From: Prorocentrum cordatum
Taxonomy: Eukaryota; Sar; Dinophyceae; Prorocentrales; Prorocentraceae
NCBI GenBank assembly: GCA_963575745.1
Contig: CAUYUJ010014616.1
Location: 376,097 to 440,096 of the forward strand
Reading direction: 5' to 3'
Length of the DNA stretch: 64,000 bases
The notes beneath the pieces are model-generated. The model was given only the letters and a program-made list of their open reading frames with translations. It was not told the DNA's origin and made no database searches. The translations under genes and the position numbers were made by a program. This document shows positions 11,189 to 21,874 of this stretch, piece by piece (the first letter of the stretch is position 1; each line of letters starts with the position of its first letter).

Positions 11189-14054
11189 ATGGCTGATATG
11201 TTCGGCGAGGACGAGATGGATCTGTCTGCCGTCCCGCCCCCGGAGGCCGCCCCCGAGGGCGGCCGCGGTGGCCGCGGCCGCGGTGGCCGCGGGAGAGGCG
11301 GCGGCAGAGGAGGCCGTGGCCCTAGAAAGCCTGCTGCCAAAGCCGCTGCGGAACTGATCAAGTACTGCATCTGCTGCGGCCTTGAGCGCCTGGAGAAGTT
11401 TAAGTTCTGCGAGATGCACAAGCGGTGCCACGACACGCTGGAGTGGAAACTGTCGAGGTCCCCCAAGGCTACCTCGGAGACGAAGCAGGAGTGGAAGGAG
11501 CGAGGTGTGACAATGGCAATAAGTATGGGTCCATCCTCGTCGGCCCATTTGGCGTCAAGTGTAGGTAGGTTGTCGGGTGGGGTTTGGGGCATAAGGCACA
11601 GCAGCCCTAACCCCCATTCGAGCTCCAGCAGGGCGCTCAGTTCAACGACGTGCAGTTGGCCGACAAGGTCAATGAGTTTGCGAAGGCTTGGAGGGCCAAC
11701 TCGAGTGTCTCCTCTCCACCATGTGTTCGCTCGAGGTTTCAGGGTGCGAGTCCGAATCGGATGCTGGTGGGTATGTGTTGTTCTTGGTCCAGGGCCGTCC
11801 AGAACGTAACTGTTGTTTCCCTGATCCCCAGACTTTCAGGATTTACCGACGGTGTCTTGAGCCTAGCACTCACCGCCATTGCCACGTGGTTCCTGGGACC
11901 CCCCCCCCTCGCGCCCTAGGAACCTCAATGCGATTATCTTTGCCTGCTCAGACCAACCCTTCCGACAAGAAGTACGCCCGGAAGAACCTGGTCCAGACCA
12001 CTCAGTACGAGAAGGCCACGTCGAACGAGACCTTCAGCACCAACAGGGCCAAGGATAAGCCCATGACGCGACAGGCATTCCACAAGTATTGCGATGGCAC
12101 GCTTGGAATCACAGAACAGGAGGAGGAAGAGTGGTGGACGGAGCTGGATGACAACCCCAGGGTCGACAGGGACTTCCTGGGCTTCCGTGGTCGGAAACAA
12201 CTATGGACCCCTGTGGGCGCTGAACGGGAATGGGGCTCCAGGAAGGGCCAGGGGCACCAGTTGAAGGAGAAAGGCCAGGAGGTTAAGAACATGTCAGGCG
12301 AGGAGACGGCCTCGCTCAAAGAGTTCGTGCGGGAAGCCACGATTTCAGGAGCAGACTCGTTCTTCCACACCAACCTGGAGGTGCAGCAGGCGCTCAAGAG
12401 GGAGAACTTGATGGAGGCAACGTCGAGCAGCGCCGACGGCTCAGGAGCCGACTCTGGAGCTGGGCCATCAAGTTCGAAGAAACTCAAGAGCACCAAGGTC
12501 TACGTGCCCGAACGCGATGCCCCGAAGCTCCACACCTCAATGGCGGCGGAACTCGGTAAGCTGGACGCCTTGTACGCGACGGACAACATTAAGGTGCAGC
12601 AGGTAGTCGAGCAGCTGAAGCAAATCTCCGAGGCTGACAAGAATGACGACAAGTCGTTGGTGTCGTACATCAGGAGTCTGCAGTTCCGCTGGCAGCTTGC
12701 CATCAAGTGGAAGGGGCTAAACCAACCCATCAAGCTCTTCGGCATCTCTGATGGCCCTTCGGCTGCATCCACAACGCCTCCAAGCACTGGCGGGAGTTCG
12801 ACGCCCGGCGGGGAGAGAGCGGCCCCTCTGGGTGACACTGAGATGACGGGCATTTCCTTGAAGGACTTGGCCGAGCGGGAGAAGGCCAGGAAACCGTTCG
12901 CAGGCGAAACGAAGGACATCAAAACGCTGACTGAGATGCACACCATCTGCGATGAGGAGCTGTTCGAATGCAACACGCCTGATGAGCTCACCGAGTTGGT
13001 CGCCTCCTGGGACGTGTGCTTGGCAATCGCCAGCGACGTGCTTTGTGCTGTCAGGGACACTTGCGGGTACATCGAGAGCCACCTAGGCGCGAAGAAGAAG
13101 CGAGCGCAGAAAGCTGAAAGGGAGGCGGAAAAGAAGAAGCAGCAGGATGCCATCGCGAAGGTCAAGCAGGACGCGAAGGAAGCGGCGGAGAGGATCAAGG
13201 CCGCGAACAAGCCAGCTATCAAGGCGCCTGCCACTATCGCGCCTATCTTCCTCGCAGTGTGGGATGAGATCGACGATGCCGATGAGGTCAAGGAGATTCC
13301 CTCCAAGGAGGCCGATGCCTGGGACTTGCCGTTCACCGTGCCTGAGCACACTGACATTACGCTCCTCATGGGCAATCAAAACTTCCAGAAGGAGTTGGCA
13401 GGGTGGGCAGTTGAGTTCCGGGGGAAGCAGGACTCCAGGAGCCAGAAACCTTTGCAGGGGTCTGGCATGGAAACTGGGAGCGGCCTGACCGACGCAACGG
13501 AGCTCTTTCAGAAGTGGCAGCCGCCCAGTGTGGACATCAAAAGTGTCGACGGCGGCTCCGCGTTCATGAACACAATCTGGAAGTGCGGGTACAAGGAGCA
13601 GATGGAGTTCACAGGGTTCGCGCCCAACTGCGCTGCGATCCTCAGGGTTCTCGCAACTGGGCGGGTGCGGTGCCTCTTCATCAAGACTGATTCCCTCTTT
13701 CAGGCCCTGGCCAAGGAGAGCTGCCCGGAGGGCCTGGAGATGCTCGCTGCCGACAGCAGGTCCGCCACCATCGAGAAGATCCCTAAGATGGACGCCGCCG
13801 CCCTGAAGGCCGCAAAGGAGGGAGGCCTGATCATGAAGAAGGTGGTGCAGACATCCAGCAGCATGGTCTATGTGCCTATGGGCTGGCTGATCGTGGAGAC
13901 GTGCGGGCAGGGCGACTCGCTGAACTACGGCATCCGCAAGAGCTTCATCACCAGCAGCACGGCGTCGAAAGCCATCTACTCCTTCGTCGGCGAATTGTTC
14001 AAGGAGGCGGGCAAGGACGTTGTCCGGATGGATGCCATCAAGGCCCTCATCTGA
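11189..14054 (+). CDS. RGG-box / coiled-coil protein of unknown function, three exons
   Basis: Exons 11189-11506, 11629-11706 and 11952-14054 join in phase 0 at GT-AG introns of 122 and 245 nt and give an uninterrupted 832-residue protein from ATG (MADMFGEDEMDL). In order: acidic N-terminus; an RGG/GRG stretch (about residues 25-50) typical of RNA-binding proteins; a Cys/His cluster, YCICCGLERLEKFKFCEMHK, that could hold zinc; a long charged middle; a Lys/Glu/Ala coiled coil (AEREAEKKKQQDAIAKVKQD); and a C-terminal domain with MVYVPMGWLIVE and LNYGIRKSF. The YVPMGW stretch recalls the end of cupin/JmjC folds, but no metal-binding HxD...H is evident, so I do not assign that function. It is the cleanest gene in the window, with no frameshift or stop. 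I recall homologues only from dinoflagellates. Confidence 0.8.
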
Positions 14055-14424
14055 TTCGTCAGGTAACGGCTAGTAGTGGCCCTGAGGACGGGGGAGGTCG
14101 AGTCAGGTACAAGGAAGATGAGAAATAGAGGGAAGAGGGAGATAGGGGGAGGGAGGTGGAGGCGGAAAGGGATACACCAGGAAGGAGGAGGAGGTGTCTC
14201 AAGCTTTTGCAAGCTTGCCGCTTTGCCTGGGCTGGCGGGGACAGCCCTTCACGAAAGCGGCAGCGATGCCGAACTGAGTGTGCCCACGAGAAGTGCGAAT
14301 GCAGACGGATCCAGCATGCTTGGAGGAAAACCCTGCGTCCCGAGCGCGAGAGCTCTGGGGAGCGATATCCCAGTCAACTTGGGGCTACGACTCGACCTCG
14401 CCCTGGGTAACCACGGATTCCAGG

Positions 14425-14870
14425 GGGAAGAGGGAGAGGAGGAGGAGGAGGAGGAGGAGGAGGGCGACGAGGAGGCGGAGGAGGAGGGGAGGAGGAGAGG
14501 GAGAAGGGAAGGGGAGGGGTAAAAGGCGGGGGAGGAGGCGGCGGAGGGAAAGGAGGAGGAGGAGGAGAGAGGGGGACGGGGGGAATGGGGGAGGGGAGCG
14601 AGGGCCTTCCCCGCACCGCCAGGCTCTCAGCTGAGCGGTACGACAGGCAAGGACGCCCAGGGACCGCCGCGGCCGCGGCCCGGCGCGTGAGGAGAGGAGA
14701 AAGACTTCTTCCTCCTCTTCTTGCCACTGCTGCTCCTGCTACTCCCCCTCCTGCCCTCCTTCTCCTTTTTCTCCTCCCCCTCCCCCTCCTCCCCCACCCT
14801 TTACCCTCCTCCTCCTCCTTCTCCCCCCCCTCCCTCTCCCCTTCCTCTCTCCCCCCCCCCGACTTGAGTT
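14425..14870. repeat. GGA-rich then CTC-rich low-complexity block
   Basis: Purine tract at 14425-14590 and pyrimidine tract at 14705-14870, separated by about 100 bp. The two could pair as a long imperfect hairpin. Not coding. Confidence 0.8.
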
Positions 14871-15640
14871 TTGCTGAGCTGAAAACAATACGTTCGGGGA
14901 GTCCCGCACTGAAACGCGTCCACCACCATAGGAACACAAAGTCTGCACTCAGGCATTCTGAAATCTTGTGCAAAACGTCAAGCATCTACCAAAAAATATG
15001 TGAACAAGCGGCGATCACAACTAAAGCGTCAACCGCATACCCAAACCAACGTGTGCATCGGAAGCGGTGCAAAAAAAAACAATACCGAGGGCACGCGGTA
15101 ACCGCGCTGACGGAAGATGCACTTATCAGGCAAGTGTTGCATTTTCGATATAGGTTTCTGCCGCTAGCGCAGGTTTGCCCACATATGTTCAATTACCATT
15201 AGAAATCCTGCTCCCTGGGGGCGGAAAGTGAGCTATGGTGTAATACTCGTTGAACTCATCCCGATCTTTGCTGGAGGGATCCGAACCGCATTCAATTGGA
15301 ACACGAAAAGATCCATCTGGAAAGTTGCCATCTCATATCATTCAACCTCAAACGTCCCTCACGCCCTCGCCCTGCCTAATACCGCCCGAATCTCGAGATA
15401 GCCGACAGATTTGATGGCGCGCGAGCGGCTGCAGGACTCGCGGAGTCCATCTAGATGGGTCGAGTCGGGCGATCCACAGCCTGTCTGAGCTCGCGCGCCA
15501 GAGTTTGCGTGAACTTAGACGTGGCTCGACTCGGAGCCAGCTCGTTGCCTTGGAAAACCCCGAATCGCCCGCATTGCACCTGTCGTGGGGCGGCGGCGCG
15601 CGAGAGCTCTAAGATTGCGCGCCTCGAATAGGCGGCGCGC
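14871..15640. other. No gene seen
   Basis: Unique, less GC-rich sequence from 14880 to 15350, then GC-rich. No supported coding frame, RNA gene or repeat was found. Confidence 0.5.
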
Positions 15641-15654
15641 CGAGAGGTGCGGGG

Positions 15655-16735
15655 GGGGGGGGGATTCTTAGATTGCACGGCGCTGGACTTCTAAGAAGCC
15701 CAGCAAAAGGCCTGCCTTCTAAGAACCCCCTCCGCCCTCTCCACAGCATCCACCGGAACGCCGCCATGAGGAATGTCCTTCAGATGAGCGAGCCGAGAAT
15801 GTCACGGGGATCGGGGGTGGAATCGTAGATAGCAGGGCGTTGCACTTCTAGAGCAAAAGTTAAGCTTTCTAAGAAACCCTGCCCCTCCCCCCCAAAAAAA
15901 AACTTCGCAGCGCTGCTATCATGATGGTAGCGCCTGACACTTGAGGACGCTGAGATCTTTTGGACGGAGATCAGCGGCGAGCCGAGAATGATACGGTGAG
16001 GGGGGAACGAATTCTTAGATATCAGGTGCTGGACTTTGAAGAAAAGCCAGCAACAATTCGCCTTCTAAGAAACCCTCCCCTTCCCCCCAACATCCCTCGG
16101 AAAAACCGCCTCATCCATATACTCCTCCTCCCGTTATCCCTCGCCGTTGTCGTCCTTTTGCGGCTGCTCCTGCCCCTCCTCGTCACCCCCCCCCCCCTGG
16201 GCCGCCAAGCCCTCGGCGAGCTGCCTTCGAAGACGCCCTAGGCTCCCCCCGTCCCTCAGAGCGCAGCCAGGAGAGAACGTTGATCAGATAGCGGATGAAG
16301 CTTGAGAGCACTCTGGGGACTGGGAATCCGCGGCGAGCCGAGAACGGCACGGGGAGAGGGAGGGGCATCATTGGATGCCAGGGCGCTGTGGGCTTCGAAG
16401 AAATACAGCACATCACCTACATGCGAAGAACCCTCCGCCCTCACCCCAACGCCCCTCGGAACGCCGCCATCGGAAGAGGAGTAGCAGGTATCTTGATCAC
16501 AGCTGCGCCCTCTCCTCCGCGCCCTCCCTCACTGTGCGCCCTGCCCAATATTGTGTTGGCGCCTCCTCGGAGGATCCGGTGGGCTGGGTAAGATGATCGC
16601 ACCTCGCGTGCCTGGATTGCGTCGAAGAGTGGCGCGGAGAAAAGGAGGGGATTCTTAGATGGCAGGTTGCTGTGTTGCTAAGCAGCTCGTCGCATGACTG
16701 ACTTCTAAGAACCCCCAAACCCCTCTCCCTGCCGC
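15655..16735. repeat. Degenerate ~300-bp repeat carrying TTCTTAGA...TTCTAAGAA palindromes
   Basis: About five diverged copies start near 15655, 15820, 16012, 16365 and 16650. Each has ATTCTTAGAT or a variant, then a GCTGNACTTCTAAGAA block with CCAGCAA, then CTTCTAAGAACCC followed by C-rich sequence and often CGGAACGCCGCCAT. The AGCCGAGAA box recurs before the copies at 15780, 15978 and 16340. Inverted TTCTTAGA/TCTAAGAA pairs allow hairpins. A related motif (CTTCTTAGAAGGCAGG) recurs at 21465-21500. Confidence 0.65.
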
Positions 16736-17410
16736 CCCTCGGCGCGGTGCAAGGATGAACCGAAGACTGCGGGGGCGCAATTTTCGAAGCCGTGGAGGCT
16801 CAAGCAACAATGACCCCAAAGAAACGGACACGGTCTGGATCTCCCGTCCGCCCATGGGATTTCGATTCTGGAGATTCTGATGTCGGGGCCCATCGTCAAT
16901 CAGAGGAGCAGGTCGCGGCAGGAGAGGCCCTGGTCGAAGAGCTCATCAGTATGTATCTTATGGGAACTCGGATGACAGCTAAATCTTTCTGCGCGCTGTG
17001 CTGGCATGCTAAAAACGCTGGCGTGAAACAGGCTGAGCGGATTTCATGTCGCCTGGGGGCCCCGAGTGGCCACTGCCAAAGGAAGCTCGACAACGCGCTA
17101 GGCTTCAAACGGTTCGATCGCCTGCTCTACGAAATGACTGTTCCTGGATATGATCGCCACGGGGTAGAACGAGAGCCTCAAGAGATACATGTGGTTCCCC
17201 CCCATGAAGCATTGGCTGCTGAAGTGAAATCAAACCCCTCCGTTTTACTTGATTGGAAGTCCAAGGTTGGGGGGGGGGGGCCTGGATTCACGACTACGAA
17301 TCGAACCGCATCATCCAGCAAAGTTCGGACGAGGACAGGGCCATTACATTGCCCATAGCGCTTTACATGGACAAAGCCCCTTTTACTAAGAAGGATTCTT
17401 TTATGGGAAT

Positions 17411-17541
17411 TGGGAGGGGGACACAATGCAACTCCGGTTCTCTTGGCCCTCCCCCCCCCCCTCGACCTCGATAAAAATCAATGAAGGAGGAGGGGGGAGG
17501 AGGCCCAAGAGAATTGGATCTGCGCTGTCTTCCTCCCCCCA
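17411..17541 (+). mobile_element. Introner element in gene B with inverted repeats and GGAAT target duplication
   Basis: A 131-bp insertion flanked by GGAAT at 17406-17410 and 17542-17546. Internal inverted repeats at 17433-17452 and 17499-17518 match at 17 of 20 positions. Taking out 136 nt (17407-17542) restores the gene B frame as ...DSFMG-IFCNLIGAGKRH. This gives a GA donor inside the left duplication and a CCCCCCAG acceptor ending in the right one, so the target duplication itself supplies both splice sites. Confidence 0.75.
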
Positions 17542-17772
17542 GGAATATTTTGCAATCTGATCGGCGCTGGTAAGAGACACATGTTGACATGTCTGAGGGC
17601 GACCGATATGTGTTCGTGCGGCTGCTCCCATTGGTGCACATTGTACCCAATCTATCTCATGTTAAACTGGAGCTTGCGCGCCATGCTCAATAAGACATAC
17701 CCGCTTCAACGACGTGATAATGCACCATGGCGTCCTGGATCAGATGATACACGGAGCAGTGTGGCTGGGCAG

Positions 17773-17987
17773 GAGGGGAAAAGGGAAGATTATGGCATTG
17801 CATCTTGCATATGTGTGAGAGCACACTCATGAGCAAGTATAGGAGACAGGAGAATTGCGGATGCGAGAGAGGTTGAGTAGGAGGATCTAGAGAACGAAGG
17901 CGGGGAAAATGAGGGATGATCAAAGGGAGGATGAGCAAGAGAGAACGAGAGAACAAAAAAGACAGTGCGGAAGGGGGGGGCCTACAG
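17773..17987 (+). other. Putative GA-AG intron of gene B
   Basis: Gene B reads ...SVAGQ up to 17772 and resumes at FRALLMDFKSDW from 17988, both in phase 0. The simplest junction is CAG|GAGGGG...CCTACAG|TTC, with CAG repeated on both sides. No inverted repeats are visible. The join is proposed from reading frame and expected family order only. Confidence 0.45.
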
Positions 17988-19255
17988 TTCAGGGCATTAC
18001 TCATGGACTTCAAATCCGACTGGATAGAAATGTCAACGAGCATGGCTTTTCCAGCACATGCTTCGAACCGCGCTCCCTGTGTACTGTGCGCGCAGACCCA
18101 GGAGGAAATCCACGACCACTCTATTCCACTTCGGCCACACCCCCCTGACTACTACGACATGGAGTGCAAAAGTCATGAAATCTGGATTGTAATTGAGAAT
18201 GCGGAATCCCACAGAGAAGTGAGATTTGCCCTGGAGTGGCGAAGCAAATGCAGGGGCAGGGCGCTAAGAAAGATATCCCTGGTCTTGGGCTTCTGGAAAA
18301 TGACCGTCTCGAAGCGACACCCCACGTGCACGACGTGCAAAAATTTGATTCAGTGAAAGAATTTCCAATGCGTGTCTTGTTTTGGCGGGCTCGGGAGAAT
18401 TCGCGTGTGCACCGCCGAAGCCCATTTATTTCTGATGAAATTGGTACGAGTCTCTCAACGTTTAGTCTAGACGAACTGCACCTTATGCACTTGGGTATTT
18501 TCAAAGTATTCGTTGGGGCATCGATATGGAGATTACTGATAGCAGACGTCTTCAACGCTGGTGCACGCCTACAAGATGACAGAATTCGGATCGGCCTCCC
18601 ATTGTTGGTTCAGAATCTCCAAGACTTCTATCGAAATTTGATCAAGAAGGGTGTTCGGGAGAGAAGCATCACGCGGATTACTAACGAGATTACCCCTGGC
18701 ATGATCGGGACCAGAGCGAATCCGACGGTGGGCGCAAAAGGCGCCGAAACGAAATGGCTCTTCTTTTTCATTATCGAACTTATCGAAAGGCACATTGACA
18801 GATTGCCTGCCACTGACCACCCGACCGAGTTGATGGGATCTGGGAGAGCCCCCCATCGATTTGCGAAGATTCTGGAAGAGCATGGACGGCAGATACCAGA
18901 TAACGTGTGTGACGAACTTGAAAACTTGGCGCAATTACGCATCGATCTGGCGAGCAAAGCCGATATCCCCAGCAAACGCAAACATCACATGCTCAGACAT
19001 CTTGCTCGGCAGATACGAAAGAAAGGAAACCCTAAATTTTACAAGTGTTATTGGGATGAGCATACTAACGGCATCATTGGTTCACTGGCGCACATGACAC
19101 ACATATGTACATTCGAGCGCTCAGTATTCAGGCGCTACGGCTACGTGGGCGAGAGAGGACTATAATAGGATTACAAAGATACCAAACATGTTTGGGGGGG
19201 GCCTCGTATGGTGAGGAGGGGTCGCAATCCGGTTGCAAATCGGTTCGGGGGTGGT

Positions 19256-19372
19256 CCACCCTCCTCCTCCTCCTCCTCCTCCTCCTCCACCTCGTCCTTT
19301 TCCCTCTCCTCCTCCTCCTCCTCCTCCTCCTCCTCCCCCTCCTCCTCCCCCTCCTCCGCCCCCTTCTCCAGA
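19256..19372. repeat. (CTC)n microsatellite
   Basis: Nearly pure CTC/CCT over about 110 bp, 90 bp after the end of gene B. Open frames of Pro, Ser, Leu or Glu through it are artefacts. Confidence 0.9.
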
Positions 19373-19774
19373 ATGGCAGCGTGCTTCGCAGCTGTCTCAG
19401 CATCATGCAAAATTGCAATTAGATGTAATTCACGCTCCTCCCTGGACATTTCCAGCGGGACTTGGGGTGCCCAGTGGAATTCTTCATTGGGGGTGATCTT
19501 AAGACGGGGGTGAAGGAACATGCCCTATAGGTTCGTGGCGTCTCGAGGCGCCCGCGTTTCCTTCGCCCCCCCATTGAGGCCAACCGCCATAAACGGAGCC
19601 CATCCCCTTCCCAAAGATCTTAGGGGGGGGATCCGGTGGGGCGGCGAGTCCGTTTGCGGGGGGCCGCCTCCAGGAGCATCCTGCTGCGCCCCGCCGCAGA
19701 TAGCATGGTGAAGCGGCGGCCGATTCTGTGCCAACGCGTGCAAGGATCGCAGGGGAGGGGTCCGAATTTGGTGG
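19373..19774. other. No gene seen
   Basis: Short unique stretches; no coding motif, RNA gene or tandem repeat recognised. Confidence 0.45.
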
Positions 19775-20040
19775 GTGAATTCAGAGAGGACGAAGAGCTA
19801 TGAACGAGAAAGACGGGGAACAACGCATGGGGTTAGGGTCGGGACAGCTCCCTCCGACACCGCCCCAGGAGGCCATCTCGGAGCCCCGAAGAGCACCGTG
19901 GACCTTGCTTCCAAGATCCTGAAGGCAAACCCGCTGCTGAACTTGAACCCCCGCTTGAAGTTGCTGAAGGCAGCGGAGGTTGTCAGTTTACAGATGGGCG
20001 TGGTGGGGCGCACCATTGATCATTTTGAGGCATCCCCGAG
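19775..20040 (+). other. Possible upstream exon of the 20.2-kb gene
   Basis: An open + frame with ordinary composition (STVDLASKILKANPLLNLNP and LKLLKAAEVVSLQMGVVG), ending where GGA repeats begin. It could be the N-terminal exon of the following methyltransferase-like gene, with the GGA tract as part of the intron. No splice sites can be fixed. Confidence 0.35.
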
Positions 20041-20196
20041 GGATGAAGAAAGGAGGAGGAGGAGCACGAGGAGGACGAGGAGGAGGGCGAGGATGAGGAT
20101 GGGGGAGGAGGAGGATATCATGAGGAGGACGAGGAGACGGAGGAGGAGGAGGAGATGCAGGAGGAGGAGGAGAAGGAGGAAGAGAGGAGGAGAAGC
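20041..20196. repeat. GGA/GAC trinucleotide tract
   Basis: GGAGGACGAGGAG-type repeats directly before the methyltransferase-like reading frame, probably intronic. Confidence 0.8.
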
Positions 20197-20198
20197 AC

Positions 20199-20957
20199 TT
20201 GATTTTAGAATTGGGCTCTCCCGGGGTTTTCTCTGGCTGCGGCAGCCAGTCCAAGGAGTTCAGAAACATGGGCTTCGAAACCAGAGAGTACGACAAATTC
20301 ACCAGGGGCAGCTCCGAGGACTGCTGCACTTTAGCGGGGATGATACACGCGGGCCTTACATTGCTCAAGGTGAAACCCAAGGGTATATTCACAATTGCAG
20401 TGCCTTGTGGGATGTGGCTTAATTTCATATCTGCTGGCACTTCTAGGCGAAGCATTTCCAATATTATGGGTGATGTAACTGTGCCGAGAGTGGCCGAGGC
20501 CAACTTCCAGGCAGATGTCGCAGCGTGGTTGATTAGTTTAGCTGCAATTCGTTCTGTGTGGTCAGTGTTGGAGAAGCCCAAATCGAGCTTGCTATTCAGG
20601 TACCCCTCTATTGAACAGTCCGCGCGGATGGTTGGCTCGGGAAGGCTCCTAACATACTTGGGTTCATTCCAATCGTGCCCCGCCATGCCCAAAGCTATTC
20701 ACCTTAGCACCACGCTGCCTCCTGAAGCTTGGGATTTCATCCAACGCCCGAAACCGACGATCAAGGCTAGCAAGACAACAAGGGATAAATTCCACTGGGT
20801 TTCATCTGATGGGGAGTGGATCGCTGGGGGGAAAGATTTGCAATATTCAGAGCGCTACCCGCCCTTGTACGGACAGGCGCTTGCCAGAGGATGGAAGTAT
20901 GTTTCAAAGCATGAGTACAGGACGCCATCGACAGAGATGCAAGGGATTACCTTTTGA
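20199..20957 (+). CDS. SAM-methyltransferase-fold protein, dinoflagellate family
   Basis: Open to a TGA at 20957 (about 250 residues). It begins LELGSPGVFSGCGSQSKEF, which resembles motif I of C5-methyltransferases (glycine-rich SAM loop after a hydrophobic strand), then GFETREYDKF (an acidic residue ending strand 2), IFTIAVPCGMW (a PC motif where the catalytic Cys loop would lie) and VWSVLEKPKSSLLF (in place of ENV). The C-terminal part ends with YPPLYGQALARGW. The fold assignment is reasonable; the substrate is unknown and could be DNA, RNA or nothing. There is no ATG at the start: the frame is entered from the GGA tract, so a 5' exon is missing or is the stretch at 19.8-20.0 kb. No internal lesions. 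Confidence 0.55.
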   Translation: MILELGSPGVFSGCGSQSKEFRNMGFETREYDKFTRGSSEDCCTLAGMIHAGLTLLKVKPKGIFTIAVPCGMWLNFISAGTSRRSISNIMGDVTVPRVAEANFQADVAAWLISLAAIRSVWSVLEKPKSSLLFRYPSIEQSARMVGSGRLLTYLGSFQSCPAMPKAIHLSTTLPPEAWDFIQRPKPTIKASKTTRDKFHWVSSDGEWIAGGKDLQYSERYPPLYGQALARGWKYVSKHEYRTPSTEMQGITF

Positions 20958-20977
20958 ATTTTTGCGTGCTGGTACAT

Positions 20978-21079
20978 TTTCAAGGAAGGTCTTCAAGCAT
21001 GATGTTCATATTCGCGCTGGGGATCTTCAAGGATGATCTTCAAGCATGATCTTCAAGGATGATCTTCAAGGATGATCTT
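20978..21079. repeat. 13-bp GATCTTCAAGGAT tandem repeat
   Basis: Copies of GATCTTCAAGGAT/GATCTTCAAGCAT run in tandem, first diverged and then near-perfect from 21021. They start 20 bp after the stop of the methyltransferase-like gene. Confidence 0.8.
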
Positions 21080-21179
21080 CATCGTATTTTGTGGGCAACT
21101 ACAGCACTACGATTTGCATGGCGTGCTCTCTGTGTGGTGCCAAGGGTTGGGGGGATCTGCGTGCCGGCCATTGCTGTCT

Positions 21180-21315
21180 TTATCTCTCACCCTTCTCATC
21201 CCTTGCCCTTCCCCCCTCCTCCAATTCTCCCTCGTCCACCTCCCCTTCCCCCTCGTCTTCCCCCTCCTCCCCCCTTCTCCCTCTTCCTCTTCATCATTCC
21301 CTCTCTCCCTGTGCT
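21180..21315. repeat. Pyrimidine-rich tract
   Basis: CCCCTCCTCC-type low complexity sequence without coding evidence. Confidence 0.7.
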
Positions 21316-21439
21316 GAATGAAAGGGCGGCGAAGGTTGAAAGAGAGAGATTCTGATCCGGCGTGGGAGGTCATGGCGACGCCCTCTTCGCCAAGGCGTGG
21401 TTCGATCTACCATGGCATTGGCAACAGAGCGCTGAAAAG

Positions 21440-21570
21440 CTTATCCAGGGGTCTTCGGAAACGGCTTCTTAGAAGGCAGGTTGCTTCTAAGAAGGCAGGG
21501 GCGGGGAGGCGTCGATCGGGGCGCTTTCTCAGAAGGCCCCCCGAAGGCTTCTCAGAAGGCGGGGGCGGGG
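21440..21570. repeat. TTCTTAGAAGGCAGG short repeats
   Basis: GCTTCTTAGAAGGCAGG, GCTTCTAAGAAGGCAGG, CTTTCTCAGAAGGCC and CTTCTCAGAAGGCGG occur in succession. The core resembles the palindromic box of the 15.65-16.7 kb repeat. Confidence 0.65.
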
Positions 21571-21874
21571 GAGAGCGCTCTTTTGCCAATGCCGTTTACG
21601 CCGGCGTGGGCGACAGACAGTACTGTGTTTGCGCAGCCGCGCAGAGGAGAAAGTGGCGGCGTCTTCGCTCCTTGCACCTCTCCTGAAACCAATCGCCAAT
21701 CTATTCCCCATGGCTTTTCGGCCTGTACCCCGCTCACCCCACTCTCAGAACCCTTTTTAAGAAGCCTCTCGAGAGGGGCGCGGAACGAGCTCCGCCTGAG
21801 AAATCCTCGAAGACGACTTAAGAAGGATAAGCGTTTCGCATGAGGCATCCTCGGAAAAATATCCTGGCGAAGGG

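Larger units (their letters stand above)
16810..19165 (+). pseudogene. Gene B: second transposase-like family, decayed copy
   Basis: Reading starts at ATG 16810 (MTPKKRTRSGSPVRPWDF). Proposed exons are 16810-17406, 17543-17772 and 17988-19165, about 670 residues. Order of motifs: MTAKSFCALCWHAKNAGV; PPHEALAAEV; LPIALYMDKAPFTKKDS; a Cys-rich CSCGCSHWCTLYPIYL; MDFKSDWIEM followed by PCVLCA; LDELHLMHLGIF; KGAETKW; and a C-terminal IPSKRKHHMLRHLA...NPKFYKCYWDE. LYMDK and KSDW could be the two Asp of a DDE nuclease around a zinc site (inference; some resemblance to Plavaka/CACTA-like transposases). Two lesions break it: a frame change at the G run 17269-17280 and a one-base change near 18265-18272. 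I recall the family as highly repeated in dinoflagellates. A spliced-leader-like GGCTCAAG lies 14-7 bp before the ATG. Confidence 0.65.

Noticed and set aside
11689-11951. N-terminal part of the 11688-14054 open frame as coding
   Set aside because: GT-AG introns with matching phases connect ATG 11189 to 11952; the earlier part is intron 2 read through.
14425-14870. Poly-Glu, poly-Arg and poly-Pro proteins
   Set aside because: These come from GGA/CTC trinucleotide tracts that are open in several frames at once, here and at about ten other places.
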